The notes under the pieces are model-generated. The model saw only the letters and a program-made list of their open reading frames with translations. It ran no database searches and was not told the DNA's origin. Below are positions 33,953-44,500 of a DNA stretch of 64,000 nt, in pieces. The stretch comes from VAZQ01 sp050179645 (GTDB taxonomy: Bacteria; Pseudomonadota; Alphaproteobacteria; Rhizobiales; Xanthobacteraceae). Made by a program: the position numbers and the translations under genes. The stretch lies in the NCBI GenBank assembly GCA_050179645.1, contig JBFXEX010000008.1, positions 1-64,000 of the forward strand. Reading direction: 5' to 3'. Numbering within the stretch: the stretch's first letter is position 1; the number at the start of each line of letters is the position of its first letter.

Positions 33953-34681
33953 CTACGGCGTGTCGGCGATGAAATCCCGTGTCAGCCGGTAGGACTGACG
34001 GCACAGCTTTTCGTCGTAGCGCGAGGCGTCGAGATTGGCGGTCGGGTCGCAGAACGAGTGCACGGCGCCCCCGACCATCACGATCTGCCAATCGACCTTG
34101 GCGCTGGTGAGCTCCTGCTCCAGCGCGTCCATCATCGGCTTCGGCGTAACCGGATCGGCCGCGCCGTGAATCGCCAGTACCCGGCCCTTGATGTTGCACG
34201 GCGTGCCCGGCACGACCGGATTGGGATTGGTGACGTGGTACACGATCACCGCCTTGAAGTCGGCGCCGGCGCGCGCCTGCTCCAGCACGAAACCGCCGCC
34301 GGCGCAGTATCCGATCGCCGATGTCTTCTTGGCCGGATCGACGAGCCCGAGCTTGTTTGCCTCCGCGAGCAGCGCGTCGCACGCCGCATTGCCACAGGCG
34401 ATCGTGAAGGGGAGATCCTTGTAGACCGCCCGCATGCCGGCCGCGAGTTGCTCACGGGTCTTGGGCGTATCGCCATAACCCTTGCCGTACATGTCGGCCA
34501 TCAGCACGACGTAGTCCTGACCGGCGACGTCGCGCGCCATCTCGACCGTATCGGCACAGACGCCCTTCCAGTCGGGCTGCGAGAAAATGACGGGGCGCTT
34601 GGTCTTCACGCTGTCGTCCCAGACGATCATGCCCTCGAACTGCCTGCCGTTGACCTGATACGGCACCTTCTGCTCGGCCAT
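33953..34681 (-). CDS. Dienelactone hydrolase family protein
   Basis: 242 aa from the ATG at 34681, with GGGAGA seven bases upstream. The Cys-Asp-His triad of dienelactone hydrolases is visible: Cys126 (IGYCAGGG), Asp176 (IHGAADPV) and His208 (GAVHSF). The family opens dienelactones in chlorocatechol breakdown, but many members act on other esters. There is no signal peptide. It is divergent from the acyl-CoA synthetase gene (122-base gap), which may share regulatory sequence. Confidence 0.92.
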   Translation of the reverse strand: MAEQKVPYQVNGRQFEGMIVWDDSVKTKRPVIFSQPDWKGVCADTVEMARDVAGQDYVVLMADMYGKGYGDTPKTREQLAAGMRAVYKDLPFTIACGNAACDALLAEANKLGLVDPAKKTSAIGYCAGGGFVLEQARAGADFKAVIVYHVTNPNPVVPGTPCNIKGRVLAIHGAADPVTPKPMMDALEQELTSAKVDWQIVMVGGAVHSFCDPTANLDASRYDEKLCRQSYRLTRDFIADTP

Positions 34682-34803
34682 CACGCGATCTCCCTGTTTC
34701 CAGACTGGATCATACGCGATGAAGCGCGGCGGCGAAATCGGCCGGATCGCCCCGTCCGGGGTATTGCCCGCACCATCAGCCCGCACTTGCCACCCTTCGC
34801 GCC

Positions 34804-36663
34804 GTGCCCGATGATTCACAGAAAGAGGCGGCGAATCGGATCGGCCGCCGGCCGGGAATCGACATGCGGTTGATCGAGCGGCTCACCGCCGACGCGACCA
34901 GCCTGCGGGGGGCGCTGCGCACCCTGCGGATGACGACGCCCATCGCCCGCAACCCGACACGGGTATTTCCGCAGGTGATCGCCGAACTCGCCGGAAAGCA
35001 TGGCGACGCGCCGGCGCTGCTGTCGGACCTGGAGCGGTTCAGCTACCGTGAGTTGGCGGCGCGCGCCAACCGCTATGCCCGCTGGGCGCTCGCCCAGGGC
35101 ATTCAGAAGGGCGACACCATCTGCCTCCTGATGCCGAACCGGCCGGAGTTCATGGCAATCTGGCTCGGCGTGACCCGCGTGGGTGGAGTGGTGGCTCTGC
35201 TCAACACCCATCTGACCGGCGCGGCGCTGGCGCACTGCATCAATGCGGTCAAGCCGCGGCACATCGTCGTGGCGGCCGAACTGCTCCCGGCTCTCGACAG
35301 CACCCGCGGGTCGATCGGAGGCGACGCCAAGATCTGGCCGCATGGCGATGCCGACGTGGATCACGCCCGCATCGATCACGTGGTCGACCGGCTCTCGGGC
35401 GACGACCTGACCGAGGCCGAGCGCTGCCCGCTCACCATCGAGGACCGCGCGCTCTACATCTTCACCTCGGGGACGACCGGCCTGCCCAAGGCGGCGAACG
35501 TCAATCACTACCGGCTGATGCTGGCGAGCCATGCCTTCGCGGGGGTGATGGACACCAAGCCGAGCGACCGGATGTACGATTGCCTGCCGATGTACCATAC
35601 CGCAGGCGGCGTGCTGGCGACCGGCGCGGTGCTGATCCGGGGCGGCTCGGTGGTGATCCGCGACAAGTTCTCGGCGCGCGAGTTCTGGGACGACATCGTG
35701 CGCTGGGACTGCACGCTGTTTCAGTATATCGGCGAGCTCTGCCGCTACCTGCTGAACTCGCCGCCGCATCCGAAGGAACGAGCCCACCGGATCCGGCTTG
35801 CCTGCGGCAACGGCCTGCGGCCCGAGGTCTGGGGGCCGTTCAAGCGCCGCTTCCAGATTCCGAAGATCATCGAGTTCTATGCCGCGACCGAGGGCAACGT
35901 GTCGCTGTTCAACTTCGAGGACAAGGAGGGCGCGGTCGGCCGGCTGCCGTGGTGGATCGCCATGCGCTTCCCGACCAAAGTGGTGCGCTTCGACGTCGAA
36001 ACCCAGCAGCCAGTGCGCAACGCCGAGGGCTTCTGCATCGAGTGCGCACCGGACGAACCAGGCGAGGTGATCGGCAAGATTCTCAAGGACCCATCGCGGC
36101 CGGGCCAGCGGTTCGAGGGCTACGCCACTGACGCCGAGACCGACCGCAAGATCCTGCGCAACGTGTTTGAGAAAGGCGACATCTGGTTCCGCACCGGCGA
36201 CCTGATGCGCAAGGATGCCGACGGCTACTTCTATTTCGTCGACCGGATCGGCGATACCTTCCGCTGGAAGGGCGAGAACGTCTCAACCTCAGAGGTCGAG
36301 GAAACGCTTGGCCAGTTCGACGGCATCCTGGAGGCGAACGTGTATGGTGTCCACATTCCCGGCCGCGACGGCCGCGCCGGCATGGCGGCGGTCGTGGCCC
36401 GCGACAACATCAATCTGACGGCGCTGCACGACTATCTGGCCGCGCAACTGCCCGAATATGCTCGGCCGGTGTTCCTGCGAATCCGTCCGGAGATCGACGT
36501 CACCACAACGTTCAAGCAGAAGAAGGTGGACCTGGTCGAGCAGGGCTACAACCCGCACACAATTGCCGACCCGATCTATTTCAACGATCCGCAGCGCAAG
36601 GCGTTCGTGCGGCTCGATGCCGGCCTGTTCGACCGCATCAATGCCGGCGAGGTGCGGCTGTGA
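34804..36663 (+). CDS. Long-chain acyl-CoA synthetase, FATP/FadD6 type
   Basis: 619 aa from GTG 34804; ATG 34864 is an alternative start. The AMP-binding P-loop TSGTTGLPK is at residues 221-229, followed by the family's YHTAGG and FYAATEGN segments and the C-terminal GDTFRWKGENVST motif. The form (RLIERL near the N-terminus, IEFYAATEGNVSLFNF, FKRRF before it) matches the very-long-chain fatty acid transport protein group. It activates fatty acids with ATP and CoA. The DUF924 gene overlaps its stop by four bases. Confidence 0.92.
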   Translation: MPDDSQKEAANRIGRRPGIDMRLIERLTADATSLRGALRTLRMTTPIARNPTRVFPQVIAELAGKHGDAPALLSDLERFSYRELAARANRYARWALAQGIQKGDTICLLMPNRPEFMAIWLGVTRVGGVVALLNTHLTGAALAHCINAVKPRHIVVAAELLPALDSTRGSIGGDAKIWPHGDADVDHARIDHVVDRLSGDDLTEAERCPLTIEDRALYIFTSGTTGLPKAANVNHYRLMLASHAFAGVMDTKPSDRMYDCLPMYHTAGGVLATGAVLIRGGSVVIRDKFSAREFWDDIVRWDCTLFQYIGELCRYLLNSPPHPKERAHRIRLACGNGLRPEVWGPFKRRFQIPKIIEFYAATEGNVSLFNFEDKEGAVGRLPWWIAMRFPTKVVRFDVETQQPVRNAEGFCIECAPDEPGEVIGKILKDPSRPGQRFEGYATDAETDRKILRNVFEKGDIWFRTGDLMRKDADGYFYFVDRIGDTFRWKGENVSTSEVEETLGQFDGILEANVYGVHIPGRDGRAGMAAVVARDNINLTALHDYLAAQLPEYARPVFLRIRPEIDVTTTFKQKKVDLVEQGYNPHTIADPIYFNDPQRKAFVRLDAGLFDRINAGEVRL

Positions 36664-37217
36664 CCGGCGGCGCAGGCGATGTCGCCCCACAGGACGTGCT
36701 GGCGTTCTGGCGCGGCGCCGGACCGGAACGGTGGTTCAAGAAGGACCCGGCGTTCGATGCCGAGATCGCGGCGCGCTTTCGTTCCACCTACGCACGCGCC
36801 GTGGCCGGCGACCTGTCTGGTTGGGAGGCGACTGCCGAGGGCGCACTGGCGCTCGTCATCGTGCTCGACCAGTTTCCCCGCAACATGTTCCGCGGACAGG
36901 CCCGTACTTATGCGGCCGACGCGCTCGCCTGCGACATCGCCCGGCGCGCGCTGGCGCGCGGCTTCGACCGCGAGGTGCCGAGCGCCGACCGCCGCTTCTT
37001 CTATCTGCCGTTGATGCATTCGGAGGACCTCGCCGATCAGGAGCACTGCGTGGCGCTGTCGCGGGCCTACGGCGACGACGAATTCACCAAATACGCCGAG
37101 CAGCATGCCGACATCGTCCGCCGCTTCGGACGGTTTCCCCACCGCAACGCCATGCTGGGCCGCGCCACCACGCCCGCCGAACAGGAATTTCTCGACACTG
37201 GCGGCTTCGCCGGGTGA
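36660..37217 (+). CDS. DUF924 family protein
   Basis: 185 aa, GTG start at 36660 overlapping the synthetase stop (GTGA). It carries the DUF924 hallmarks: VLAFWRGAGPERWFKKD at the N-terminus, VIVLDQFPRNMFRGQ in the middle, then FFYLPLMHSEDLADQE and FPHRNAMLGRATTPAE near the end. The protein is an all-helical, TPR-like soluble family with no known biochemical role. The coupling to an acyl-CoA synthetase gives the only context hint. Confidence 0.93.
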   Translation: MTGGAGDVAPQDVLAFWRGAGPERWFKKDPAFDAEIAARFRSTYARAVAGDLSGWEATAEGALALVIVLDQFPRNMFRGQARTYAADALACDIARRALARGFDREVPSADRRFFYLPLMHSEDLADQEHCVALSRAYGDDEFTKYAEQHADIVRRFGRFPHRNAMLGRATTPAEQEFLDTGGFAG

Positions 37218-37260
37218 GTTGACGCATGACGAGTTGGGTTGAGGTTGTGTCAACCCCCGC

Positions 37261-37292
37261 GTCATTGCGAGCGAAGCGCTCCTCGCAATGAC
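37261..37292. repeat. Short palindromic repeat (REP-like)
   Basis: GTCATTGCGA and TCGCAATGAC form perfect ten-base arms around a GCGAAGCGC loop region between DUF924 and the convergent deacetylase gene. This is the GTCATTGCGAGCG-type element found throughout Rhizobiales; it may also act as a terminator. Confidence 0.8.
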
Positions 37293-37318
37293 GGACAACC
37301 TGTTTGGCGGATACGCCG

Positions 37319-38191
37319 TCAGGCTGCGGGGCCGAAGAAGCGGTCACGGTTGCTCCACTCGGCGATGTTGTTGTCGACGATCCACTGCGAGAGATCGTCG
37401 TGGCGCACCCACCAGACGCCCGGAAATCCGCGGATGTACTTAATGATGCGGTCGACATGCGCGGCCACCAGCGGCCGGCCGCCGAAGTGGCAGTGCATGG
37501 TGATGTTGAGGAACGAGGTCGGCTCGTTCTGATAGAGATAGTCGAAGGTGTCCTTGTAGGTCTCGAACCAGTCGCGCGGATTGAGCCGCAACACCCGGTG
37601 GTCGGCGAAATCGGTGTGCGGGAAGGCGACGATGGTCTTGCCGCCGATGTTCACGCCGAACGGCAGGTCGACGTTATTGTAGTCGCCGTACCAGAGGTAG
37701 CCCTCCTCGGCCAGGATGGTCTCGGTGCGATCGGTCGAGGCGATCACCGGGCTGAGCCAGCCCTTTGGCCTCGTGCCGGCGAGTTTTTCGATCAGGTCGG
37801 CGCAGCGCCGGATCATGGCGCGCTCTTCGTCCGGCCCGAGATACGCGAGCAGGTCGTCCTGTGCGTAGGAATGCGCCGCAACCTCGTGGCCCTGCGCGAC
37901 GATCGCCTGCGCGACGCCGGGATTGATCTCCAATGCCCGGGCGTTGGAGATGAAGGTTGCCGGCACCTGGTTCTCTTTGAAAATCTTCAAGAGCCGCCAC
38001 ACTCCGGCGCGACCGCCATAGGTGCCCCAGGTCATCGAGGCGCGGTCCGGCGTGCCGGGACGCAGCGCCGTGGTCTGCACCGAGAACGGCGGGCCCTTCC
38101 CCTCTGACCAGTTCTCCAGGAGGCAGCTCAGAACGACACAGATGCGGGCGTCATTCGGCCAGCGGAAGCCGCGCGGCGAGGATGCAGACAA
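37319..38191 (-). CDS. Polysaccharide deacetylase family protein (PuuE/NodB-like)
   Basis: 290 aa with a TTG start at 38191. It has the NodB-homology barrel but in the cofactor-independent form: the usual DD pair of motif 1 is replaced by LLENWSEGKGPPF, close to the EEG segment of PuuE-type allantoinases, and the His of motif 2 is in GHEVAAHSYAQDD. Later landmarks are GWLSPVIAS and MHCHFGGRP. It has no signal peptide, so it probably acts in the cytoplasm on a small amide or cyclic ureide rather than on a polymer. It is paralogous to the protein at 47728-48639 on the other side of the efflux operon. Confidence 0.88.
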   Translation of the reverse strand: MSASSPRGFRWPNDARICVVLSCLLENWSEGKGPPFSVQTTALRPGTPDRASMTWGTYGGRAGVWRLLKIFKENQVPATFISNARALEINPGVAQAIVAQGHEVAAHSYAQDDLLAYLGPDEERAMIRRCADLIEKLAGTRPKGWLSPVIASTDRTETILAEEGYLWYGDYNNVDLPFGVNIGGKTIVAFPHTDFADHRVLRLNPRDWFETYKDTFDYLYQNEPTSFLNITMHCHFGGRPLVAAHVDRIIKYIRGFPGVWWVRHDDLSQWIVDNNIAEWSNRDRFFGPAA

Positions 38192-38290
38192 TTTGGCACT
38201 CCGGGTTGGATGGGCGGCCGCGAACGCGGCCCGCCCTTATAGCGGCACAGCGCGCCGAGGTCGAAGCCTGAAGTCGATCCTCTCTCCGTT

Positions 38291-38363
38291 CGTCCCCGCG
38301 AAAGCGGGGACCCAGCGCGCGAAGCGCGAGCAAGAAAGCTTGGGTGCCCGCCTTCGCGGACAC
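38291..38363. repeat. Palindromic intergenic repeat
   Basis: A hairpin GTCCCCGC-GAAA-GCGGGGAC (38292-38311) is followed by a partner half ending in GCCTTCGCGGACAC, with the inner CCCAG/TTGGG pair. It fills the gap between the second RND permease stop and the deacetylase start. Confidence 0.72.
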
Positions 38364-38398
38364 GAACCGAGAGACCTTTCAACTGCGCCGACCGAGAG

Positions 38399-41300
38399 TC
38401 AGCGCGCGTCCGCCGCCGGCCGCAGGGCGCGCGCCGCCTGGCGGATCCAGGTGCCGGGCTCGCGGTGCTTGCGCCCCGCGCCCCACAACCGACGGTGCAG
38501 CTTGTCGAGCAGCAGGTAGATCACCGGCGTGGTGTAGAGCGTCAGCATCTGCGACACGATCAGCCCGCCTACGATGGTGATGCCGAGTGGACGGCGCAGC
38601 TCCGAGCCCGGCCCGGTCGCGACCACCAGCGGGATGGCGCCGAGCAGCGCCGCCAGCGTCGTCATCATGATCGGCCGGAACCGTTCCAGACAGGCGTCGT
38701 AGATCGCCTGCAGCGGCGGCAGCCCGCGCTTGCGCTCGGCTTCGAGCGCGAAGTCGACCATCATGATGCCGTTCTTCTTCACGATGCCGATCAGCAGGAT
38801 GATGCCGATGAAGGCGATCAGCGACAGCTCGGTCTTGAACAATTGCAGCGCCAGCAGCGCGCCGAGCCCAGCCGACGGCAGGGTCGAGATGATGGTCAGC
38901 GGGTGCGCCAGGCTCTCGTACAGCACACCGAGCACGATGTAGACCGCGATCAGCGCCGCCAGGATCAGGAGCGGCTGCGCACCGACCGACTGGCGGTAGG
39001 CGCGGGCATCACCGGCAAATTCGGCGTGCAGCGAATCCGGAAGATGCAGTTCGGCGACCGCGCGGTCGATCAGCTGAGTCGCCTCCTCGATCGTGGCGTT
39101 CTCGCCGAGCCCGAAGCTGATGGTGATCGCCGGGAACAGGCCCTGGTGATTGACCACCAGCGGCGACAGTCCGCGGGTGATCTTGGTCACCGCGGTGATT
39201 GGAACCTGCGCGTTGTTGGCGCCCTTCACGTAGAGCCTGGCGAGATCGACCGGATCGCGCTGGTACTGCGGGTCGACCTCCAGGATGACGCGGTATTGAT
39301 TGCGCTGGGTGTAGAGCGTCGAAATCTGGCGCTGCGCATAGGCGTTGTTGAGCGTATTGGCGATGTCCTGGATGCGCACGCCGAGCCGGGCGGCGGCCAC
39401 CCGGTCAATATCGATATTGACCTGCAGGCCGCCCTGCTCCCGGTCGCTCGAAACGTCGACCAGCCCCGGTACCTTCTCAATCGCCGCGAGCACCCGCGGC
39501 GCCCATTCCAGCAGTTCGCGATAGTCTGCGTCCCAGAGCGTATACTGATAGGTGGCGTCGCTCTGCCGGCCGCCGACCCGCACGTCCTGCATGGGGAAGA
39601 AGAACACCGTCAGGCCCGGAATATTGGCGGCCTTCTGCCGCAGCCGCGCCGCCACCGCCTGGGCGGTGACGCCGCGTTCGGCGAGCGGCTTGAGGCTGAT
39701 GAACAGCGTCCCGCGGTTGGCCGACGGTCTCCAGCCCGAGCTGCCGATCGAGGAGCCGACGCCCACCACCGCCGGATCGGCGCGCACGATAGCCTCGGCT
39801 TTCTGCTGCAGGTCGTACATGGTCTGAAACGACACCTCGGTCGAAGCACGCGTGCCGCCGTAGATCAGGCCGGTATCGTCCAGCGGGAAGAAACCCTTCG
39901 GCGTGCGGACGTAGAGAATGCCGGTGATCACGATCGTACCCGCCATGACCAGGAGCGTCAGCCCGCGGTAGTCGAGCACGACGGCGAGGCTGCGGCCGTA
40001 GCCTCGCAGCGTCCAGGCCAGAACCCGCTCGACGAGCCGGTCGAACCAGGTGGCGTCCGGGCTCGGCGGCTTGCGCACGAAATGCGCGCAGATCATCGGC
40101 GTCAAAGTCAGCGACACCACGGTCGACACCATGATGGCAAAGGCGAGGGTGACGGAGAATTCGCGGAATACCCGCCCGACCAGGCCGGTCATGAACAACA
40201 GCGGAATGAAAGCCGCAACCAGCGAAATGCTGATCGCCATCACCGTGAAGCCGATCTGGCGCGCGCCATCGATCGCCGCCATCAGCGGCGACATGCCCTT
40301 CTCGAGATTGCGGAAGCAGTTCTCGATCATCACGATCGCGTCGTCGACCACGAAGCCGACTGAGACGACGAGCGCCATCAGCGAGAGATTGTCGATCGAA
40401 AATCCCGCCACCCACATGGCGGCGCAGGTGCCAGCGAGCGACAGCGGCACGGTGACGCCGGCCGCGATCGTGGCGGCGGCGCGCCGCAGAAACACGAACA
40501 CCACCAGCATCACCAGGCAAATCGTCGCCAACAGCGTGAGCTGCATGTCGGCGATGCTCGCACGGATCGTGCCGGTCCGGTCGGACAGCACCGAGATGTC
40601 AACGCCGGCCGGGATCCAGCGTTTGAGTTCGGGCAGCAGCTTGTGGATCTGGTCGACCGTCTCGATGACATTGGCATCGGCCTGCTTGGTGATCACCAGC
40701 AGAACCGAGGGCTGACCGTTGAACCAGCTGGCCGAGCGGCTGTTGCGCACGCTCGGCTCGATCGAGGCGACCGCCGAGAGCCGCACCACCGCGCCATTGG
40801 CGGTGCGCACCACGATCGGGTCGTAGTCCGAGGCGGTGCGGAGTTGGTCGTTGGTCGCGATGGTGACCGAACGCTCCTCACCGTCGAACACGCCGAGCGG
40901 GCCGGCGGCGTTGGTGTTGGCGATAGCGGTGCGCACCGCCTCCATGTCGAGGCCCATCGCGGCGAGCGCCAATGGATTGACCCGGACACGAATCGCGGGT
41001 TGCTCGGCGCCGTTGACGCTGACCTCGGCGACGCCGTCCACCTGCGACAGCCGCTGCGCGATCACCGTATCGGCGGCGTCGTAGAGCGCGCTCGGCGGCA
41101 CCGTCTTCGAGGTGAGCGCCAGAATCATGACCGGCATGGCGGCCGGATTGGCCTTGCGGAAGCTCGGTCGCGACTGCAGGTCGGCCGGCAGATCGGTGAG
41201 CGCCGCGTTGATCGCGGCCTGCACGTCGCGGGCGGCGCCGTCGATGTTGCGGCTCAGGTCGAACTGGACCGAAATGCGGGTCGATCCGAGCGAACTGCGC

Positions 41301-41554
41301 GACGTCAGCTCGGTGACGCCGGGAATCTCGCCGAGGCGGCGCTCGAGCGGCGCCGCCACCGTCGCTGCCATGGTTTCGGGATCGGCGCCGGGCCGGCTGG
41401 CGGAGACGCTGATGGTCGGAAACTCGATCGTCGGCATGCTGGCGACCGGCAGAAACCGGTAGGCGACGATGCCGACGAGCAGCAGACCGATGGCCAGCAG
41501 CGTGGTGCCGACCGGCCGGCGGATGAAGACTTCCGAGAAGCTCTGCACGGCCAT
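38399..41554 (-). CDS. mdtC: RND efflux permease, HAE1 family (MdtC-like)
   Basis: 1051 aa, the full length of an AcrB/MdtC transporter. It starts with SEVFIRRPVGTTLLAIGLLLVGIVAYRFLPVA and has the proton-relay Asp404-Asp405 in transmembrane helix 4 (VGFVVDDAIVMIEN). The porter segments (ITKQADANVIETVD) and the repeated second half are complete. It is the last gene of a four-gene operon, four bases after a second permease, which suggests a heterotrimer of the MdtBC or MuxBC kind. Such pumps export bile salts, novobiocin and other amphipathic compounds; the substrate here is not known. Confidence 0.92.
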   Translation of the reverse strand: MAVQSFSEVFIRRPVGTTLLAIGLLLVGIVAYRFLPVASMPTIEFPTISVSASRPGADPETMAATVAAPLERRLGEIPGVTELTSRSSLGSTRISVQFDLSRNIDGAARDVQAAINAALTDLPADLQSRPSFRKANPAAMPVMILALTSKTVPPSALYDAADTVIAQRLSQVDGVAEVSVNGAEQPAIRVRVNPLALAAMGLDMEAVRTAIANTNAAGPLGVFDGEERSVTIATNDQLRTASDYDPIVVRTANGAVVRLSAVASIEPSVRNSRSASWFNGQPSVLLVITKQADANVIETVDQIHKLLPELKRWIPAGVDISVLSDRTGTIRASIADMQLTLLATICLVMLVVFVFLRRAAATIAAGVTVPLSLAGTCAAMWVAGFSIDNLSLMALVVSVGFVVDDAIVMIENCFRNLEKGMSPLMAAIDGARQIGFTVMAISISLVAAFIPLLFMTGLVGRVFREFSVTLAFAIMVSTVVSLTLTPMICAHFVRKPPSPDATWFDRLVERVLAWTLRGYGRSLAVVLDYRGLTLLVMAGTIVITGILYVRTPKGFFPLDDTGLIYGGTRASTEVSFQTMYDLQQKAEAIVRADPAVVGVGSSIGSSGWRPSANRGTLFISLKPLAERGVTAQAVAARLRQKAANIPGLTVFFFPMQDVRVGGRQSDATYQYTLWDADYRELLEWAPRVLAAIEKVPGLVDVSSDREQGGLQVNIDIDRVAAARLGVRIQDIANTLNNAYAQRQISTLYTQRNQYRVILEVDPQYQRDPVDLARLYVKGANNAQVPITAVTKITRGLSPLVVNHQGLFPAITISFGLGENATIEEATQLIDRAVAELHLPDSLHAEFAGDARAYRQSVGAQPLLILAALIAVYIVLGVLYESLAHPLTIISTLPSAGLGALLALQLFKTELSLIAFIGIILLIGIVKKNGIMMVDFALEAERKRGLPPLQAIYDACLERFRPIMMTTLAALLGAIPLVVATGPGSELRRPLGITIVGGLIVSQMLTLYTTPVIYLLLDKLHRRLWGAGRKHREPGTWIRQAARALRPAADAR

Positions 41555-41558
41555 GCGG

Positions 41559-44500
41559 TCACTCCGCCGCCCGCTGGATCGGCACGATGCTCTCGCGCAA
41601 ATCGAGCTCGGTCTGCAGCGGCTCCACCCGCACGAACTTCGCCTTCAGCCGTTCCATCGCCAGATAGATCACCGGCGTGGTGTAGAGCGTCAGCAGTTGG
41701 CTCAGCAACAGCCCGCCGATGATCGTAATGCCGAGCGGATTGCGCAGCTCCGAGCCAGTGCCCTGCTCGACGGCGAGCGGAATGGCGCCGAACAGCGCCG
41801 CGAGCGTCGTCATCATGATCGGCCGGAAGCGCAGGATCGACGCCTGCACGATCGCCTCGTGCGGGGTCATGCCCTGCCTGCGCTCGGCATCGAGCGCGAA
41901 GTCGATGATCATGATGGCGTTCTTCTTGACGATACCCATCAAAAGGATGATGCCGATCAGCGCCACCACCGACAGGTCCATCCTGAACCACATCAGCGCA
42001 AGGAGAGCGCCGACGCCGGCCGACGGCAGCGTGGTCAGGATGGTGAACGGGTGGATGAAGCTTTCGTACAGCACGCCGAGCACGATGTAGATCGCGATCG
42101 CCGCGGCGAGAATGAGCCAGGGCTGGCCGGCGAGCGACTTGGAGAACTCCGCCGCATCGCCCGAATAGGAGCCGGCGAGCGCGGTCGGCATGTCGATCGC
42201 CCGCTCGGCCTGAGCGATCGCCGCGACGGCAACGCCGAGCGAAGCGTCGGGCGCGAGATCGAAGCTGATGGTGACGGCCGGGAACTGCTCCTGGTGGGCG
42301 ATCACCAGCGGCGCGGTGGTGTAGTTGAAGCTGGCGATGGCGCTGAGCGGAATTTGCGTATTGCCCGCGGTGGAGACCACCGGTGCCGTCGGGTTCGACG
42401 TCAGCGACGTCGACGTCGCCACCGCCTGGTTGCCGGAGGCCGGGACGTAGAGTTTCGACAGCGAGTTGGGGTCGCTCTGGTACTCGGGCTTGGCCTCGAG
42501 GATGACACGATACTGGTTGGCCTGGCCGTAGATGGTCGATATCTGCCGCTGGCCGAAGGCATTGCTCAGCGTGTCCACCACGGTCTGCATCGACACGCCG
42601 AGCCGGCCGGCAACTTCGCGGTCGACCTGGATGTTCAGCCGGAAGCCGTTGTCCTGCGCCTCGGACACGACGTTGCGCAGCACATCGGAGGTCTTGAGCT
42701 GCTGCACCAGCCGCGCCGCCCACTCGCTCACCTCCTTCGAATCGGTGCCGGTGAGCGTGTACTGGTACTGTGCGCGGCTGAGCCTTGTCGAAATCTGGAT
42801 GTCCTGCACCGGCTGGAAATACACCACGATCCCGGGAATCGCCGCCACGGAGTCGCGCAGCCGGTCGATCACCGCGGTGACCGGCGTGTCGCGCACGTCG
42901 CGTGAGCGCAGCGTGATGGCGATGCGGCCCGCATTCGGGGTGGCGTTGAGCGGCGTCACGCCGATCACCGAGACGACCCCGGTGACCTCGGGATCCTTGC
43001 GGATCGCGGTCTCGACCTCCTTCTGCAGCCGCTTCATCTCGGCAAACGAGACGTCCTGGCCGCCCTCCATCACGGCAAAGATCAGGCCGGTGTCCTGCGG
43101 CGGCAGGAAGCCCTTCGGAATGACGAAATAGAGCCAGACAGTCGCGATCACCGTCGCCACCGTGACCAGGAGCGTCAGCGTCTCGTGTCGGATCACCCAT
43201 TCGAGACTGCGGCGATAGCGGTCGACGGTCCCGTCGACGGCGCCGTGGAATAGCCGCGAGACGCCGCGCGGCTCCCCCGCCGGCTGGCGGCGCAGCAGCC
43301 GGCTGCACATCATCGGCGTCAGCGTCAGCGACACGATCGCCGAGACGACGACCGCGATGGTCAGCGTCAGGGCGAATTCGCGGAACATGCGGCCGACCAG
43401 TCCGGTCATGAACAACAGCGGGATGAACACCGCGACCAGCGACACGGTGAGCGAGATCACCGTGAAGCCGATCTCGCGCGCGCCGTTGAGCGCCGCCTCG
43501 AACGGCTCCTCGCCGTCCTCGATGTGGCGGACGATGTTCTCGATCATCACGATGGCGTCGTCGACCACGAAACCGGCGCCGATCGTCAGCGCCATCAGCG
43601 AGAGGTTATCGAGCGAAAACCCGCAGAACCACATCACCCCGAAAGTCGCGACCAGGGACAGCGGCAGCGCCACGCCGGCAATGACGGTGGCGCGGATGGT
43701 CCGCAGGAACACCAGCACCACCATGATGACCAGCGCGACGCTGAGCACGAGGGTGAACTGCACGTCGCGGATCGAGGCGCGGATGGTGTCGGTACGGTCG
43801 TGCACCACCGTGAGCGTGACGCCCGCCGGCATCGAGCGTTGCAGTTTCGGCAGTTCGGCCTGAACCCGCTTCACGGTCTCAATAACATTGGCGCCGGGCT
43901 GGCGCTGAATATCGACCACGATCGCCGGGTTGCCCTGGTACCAGCCGCCGACCTTGCTGTTCTCCAGGCCGTCGACCACGTCGGCGATGTCGCGCAGCAG
44001 CACCGGCGCACTGTTGCGATAGGCGACCACGATGTTGCTATAGGCGGCCGCGGCGGCGATCTGGTCGTTGGCCGAGATGGTGTAGGACTGATGCGCGCCG
44101 TCGAGCGCGCCCTTGGCGCCTGACACATTGGCGGCGACGATCACGTTGCGCAGATCTTCGAGCGAGATGCCATAGCTGGCGAGCCGCGACAGGTCGGCCT
44201 GGATACGCACCGCCGGCTTGATGTTGCCTTGCACGGTGACGCGGCCGACGCCGGTCAGTTCGCTCAGCCGCGGCGCGAGTTGCGTGTCGGCGATGTCGCT
44301 CAGCTGCCGCAGCGAGATGTTGGCCGAGGTCAGTGCCAGCGTGACGATCGGCGTGTCGGCCGGATTGACCTTCGAATAGACCGGCGGATAGGGCAGGTTG
44401 CGCGGCAGCGTCGCCCCGGACGCGTTGATTGCGGCCTGGACGTCCTGCGCGGCCGCATCGATGTCGCGGCTGAGGTCGAACTGCAGCGTGACCTGGCTGA

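Noticed and set aside
37319..38191. Chitooligosaccharide or peptidoglycan deacetylase function
   Set aside because: The NodB metal-binding DD pair is missing and there is no export signal; PuuE-like activity fits better.
41305..43308. 667-codon minus-strand frame overlapping both RND permeases
   Set aside because: It is a second frame of the same strand inside the permease genes, with Arg/Gly-rich composition typical of shifted GC-rich codons.
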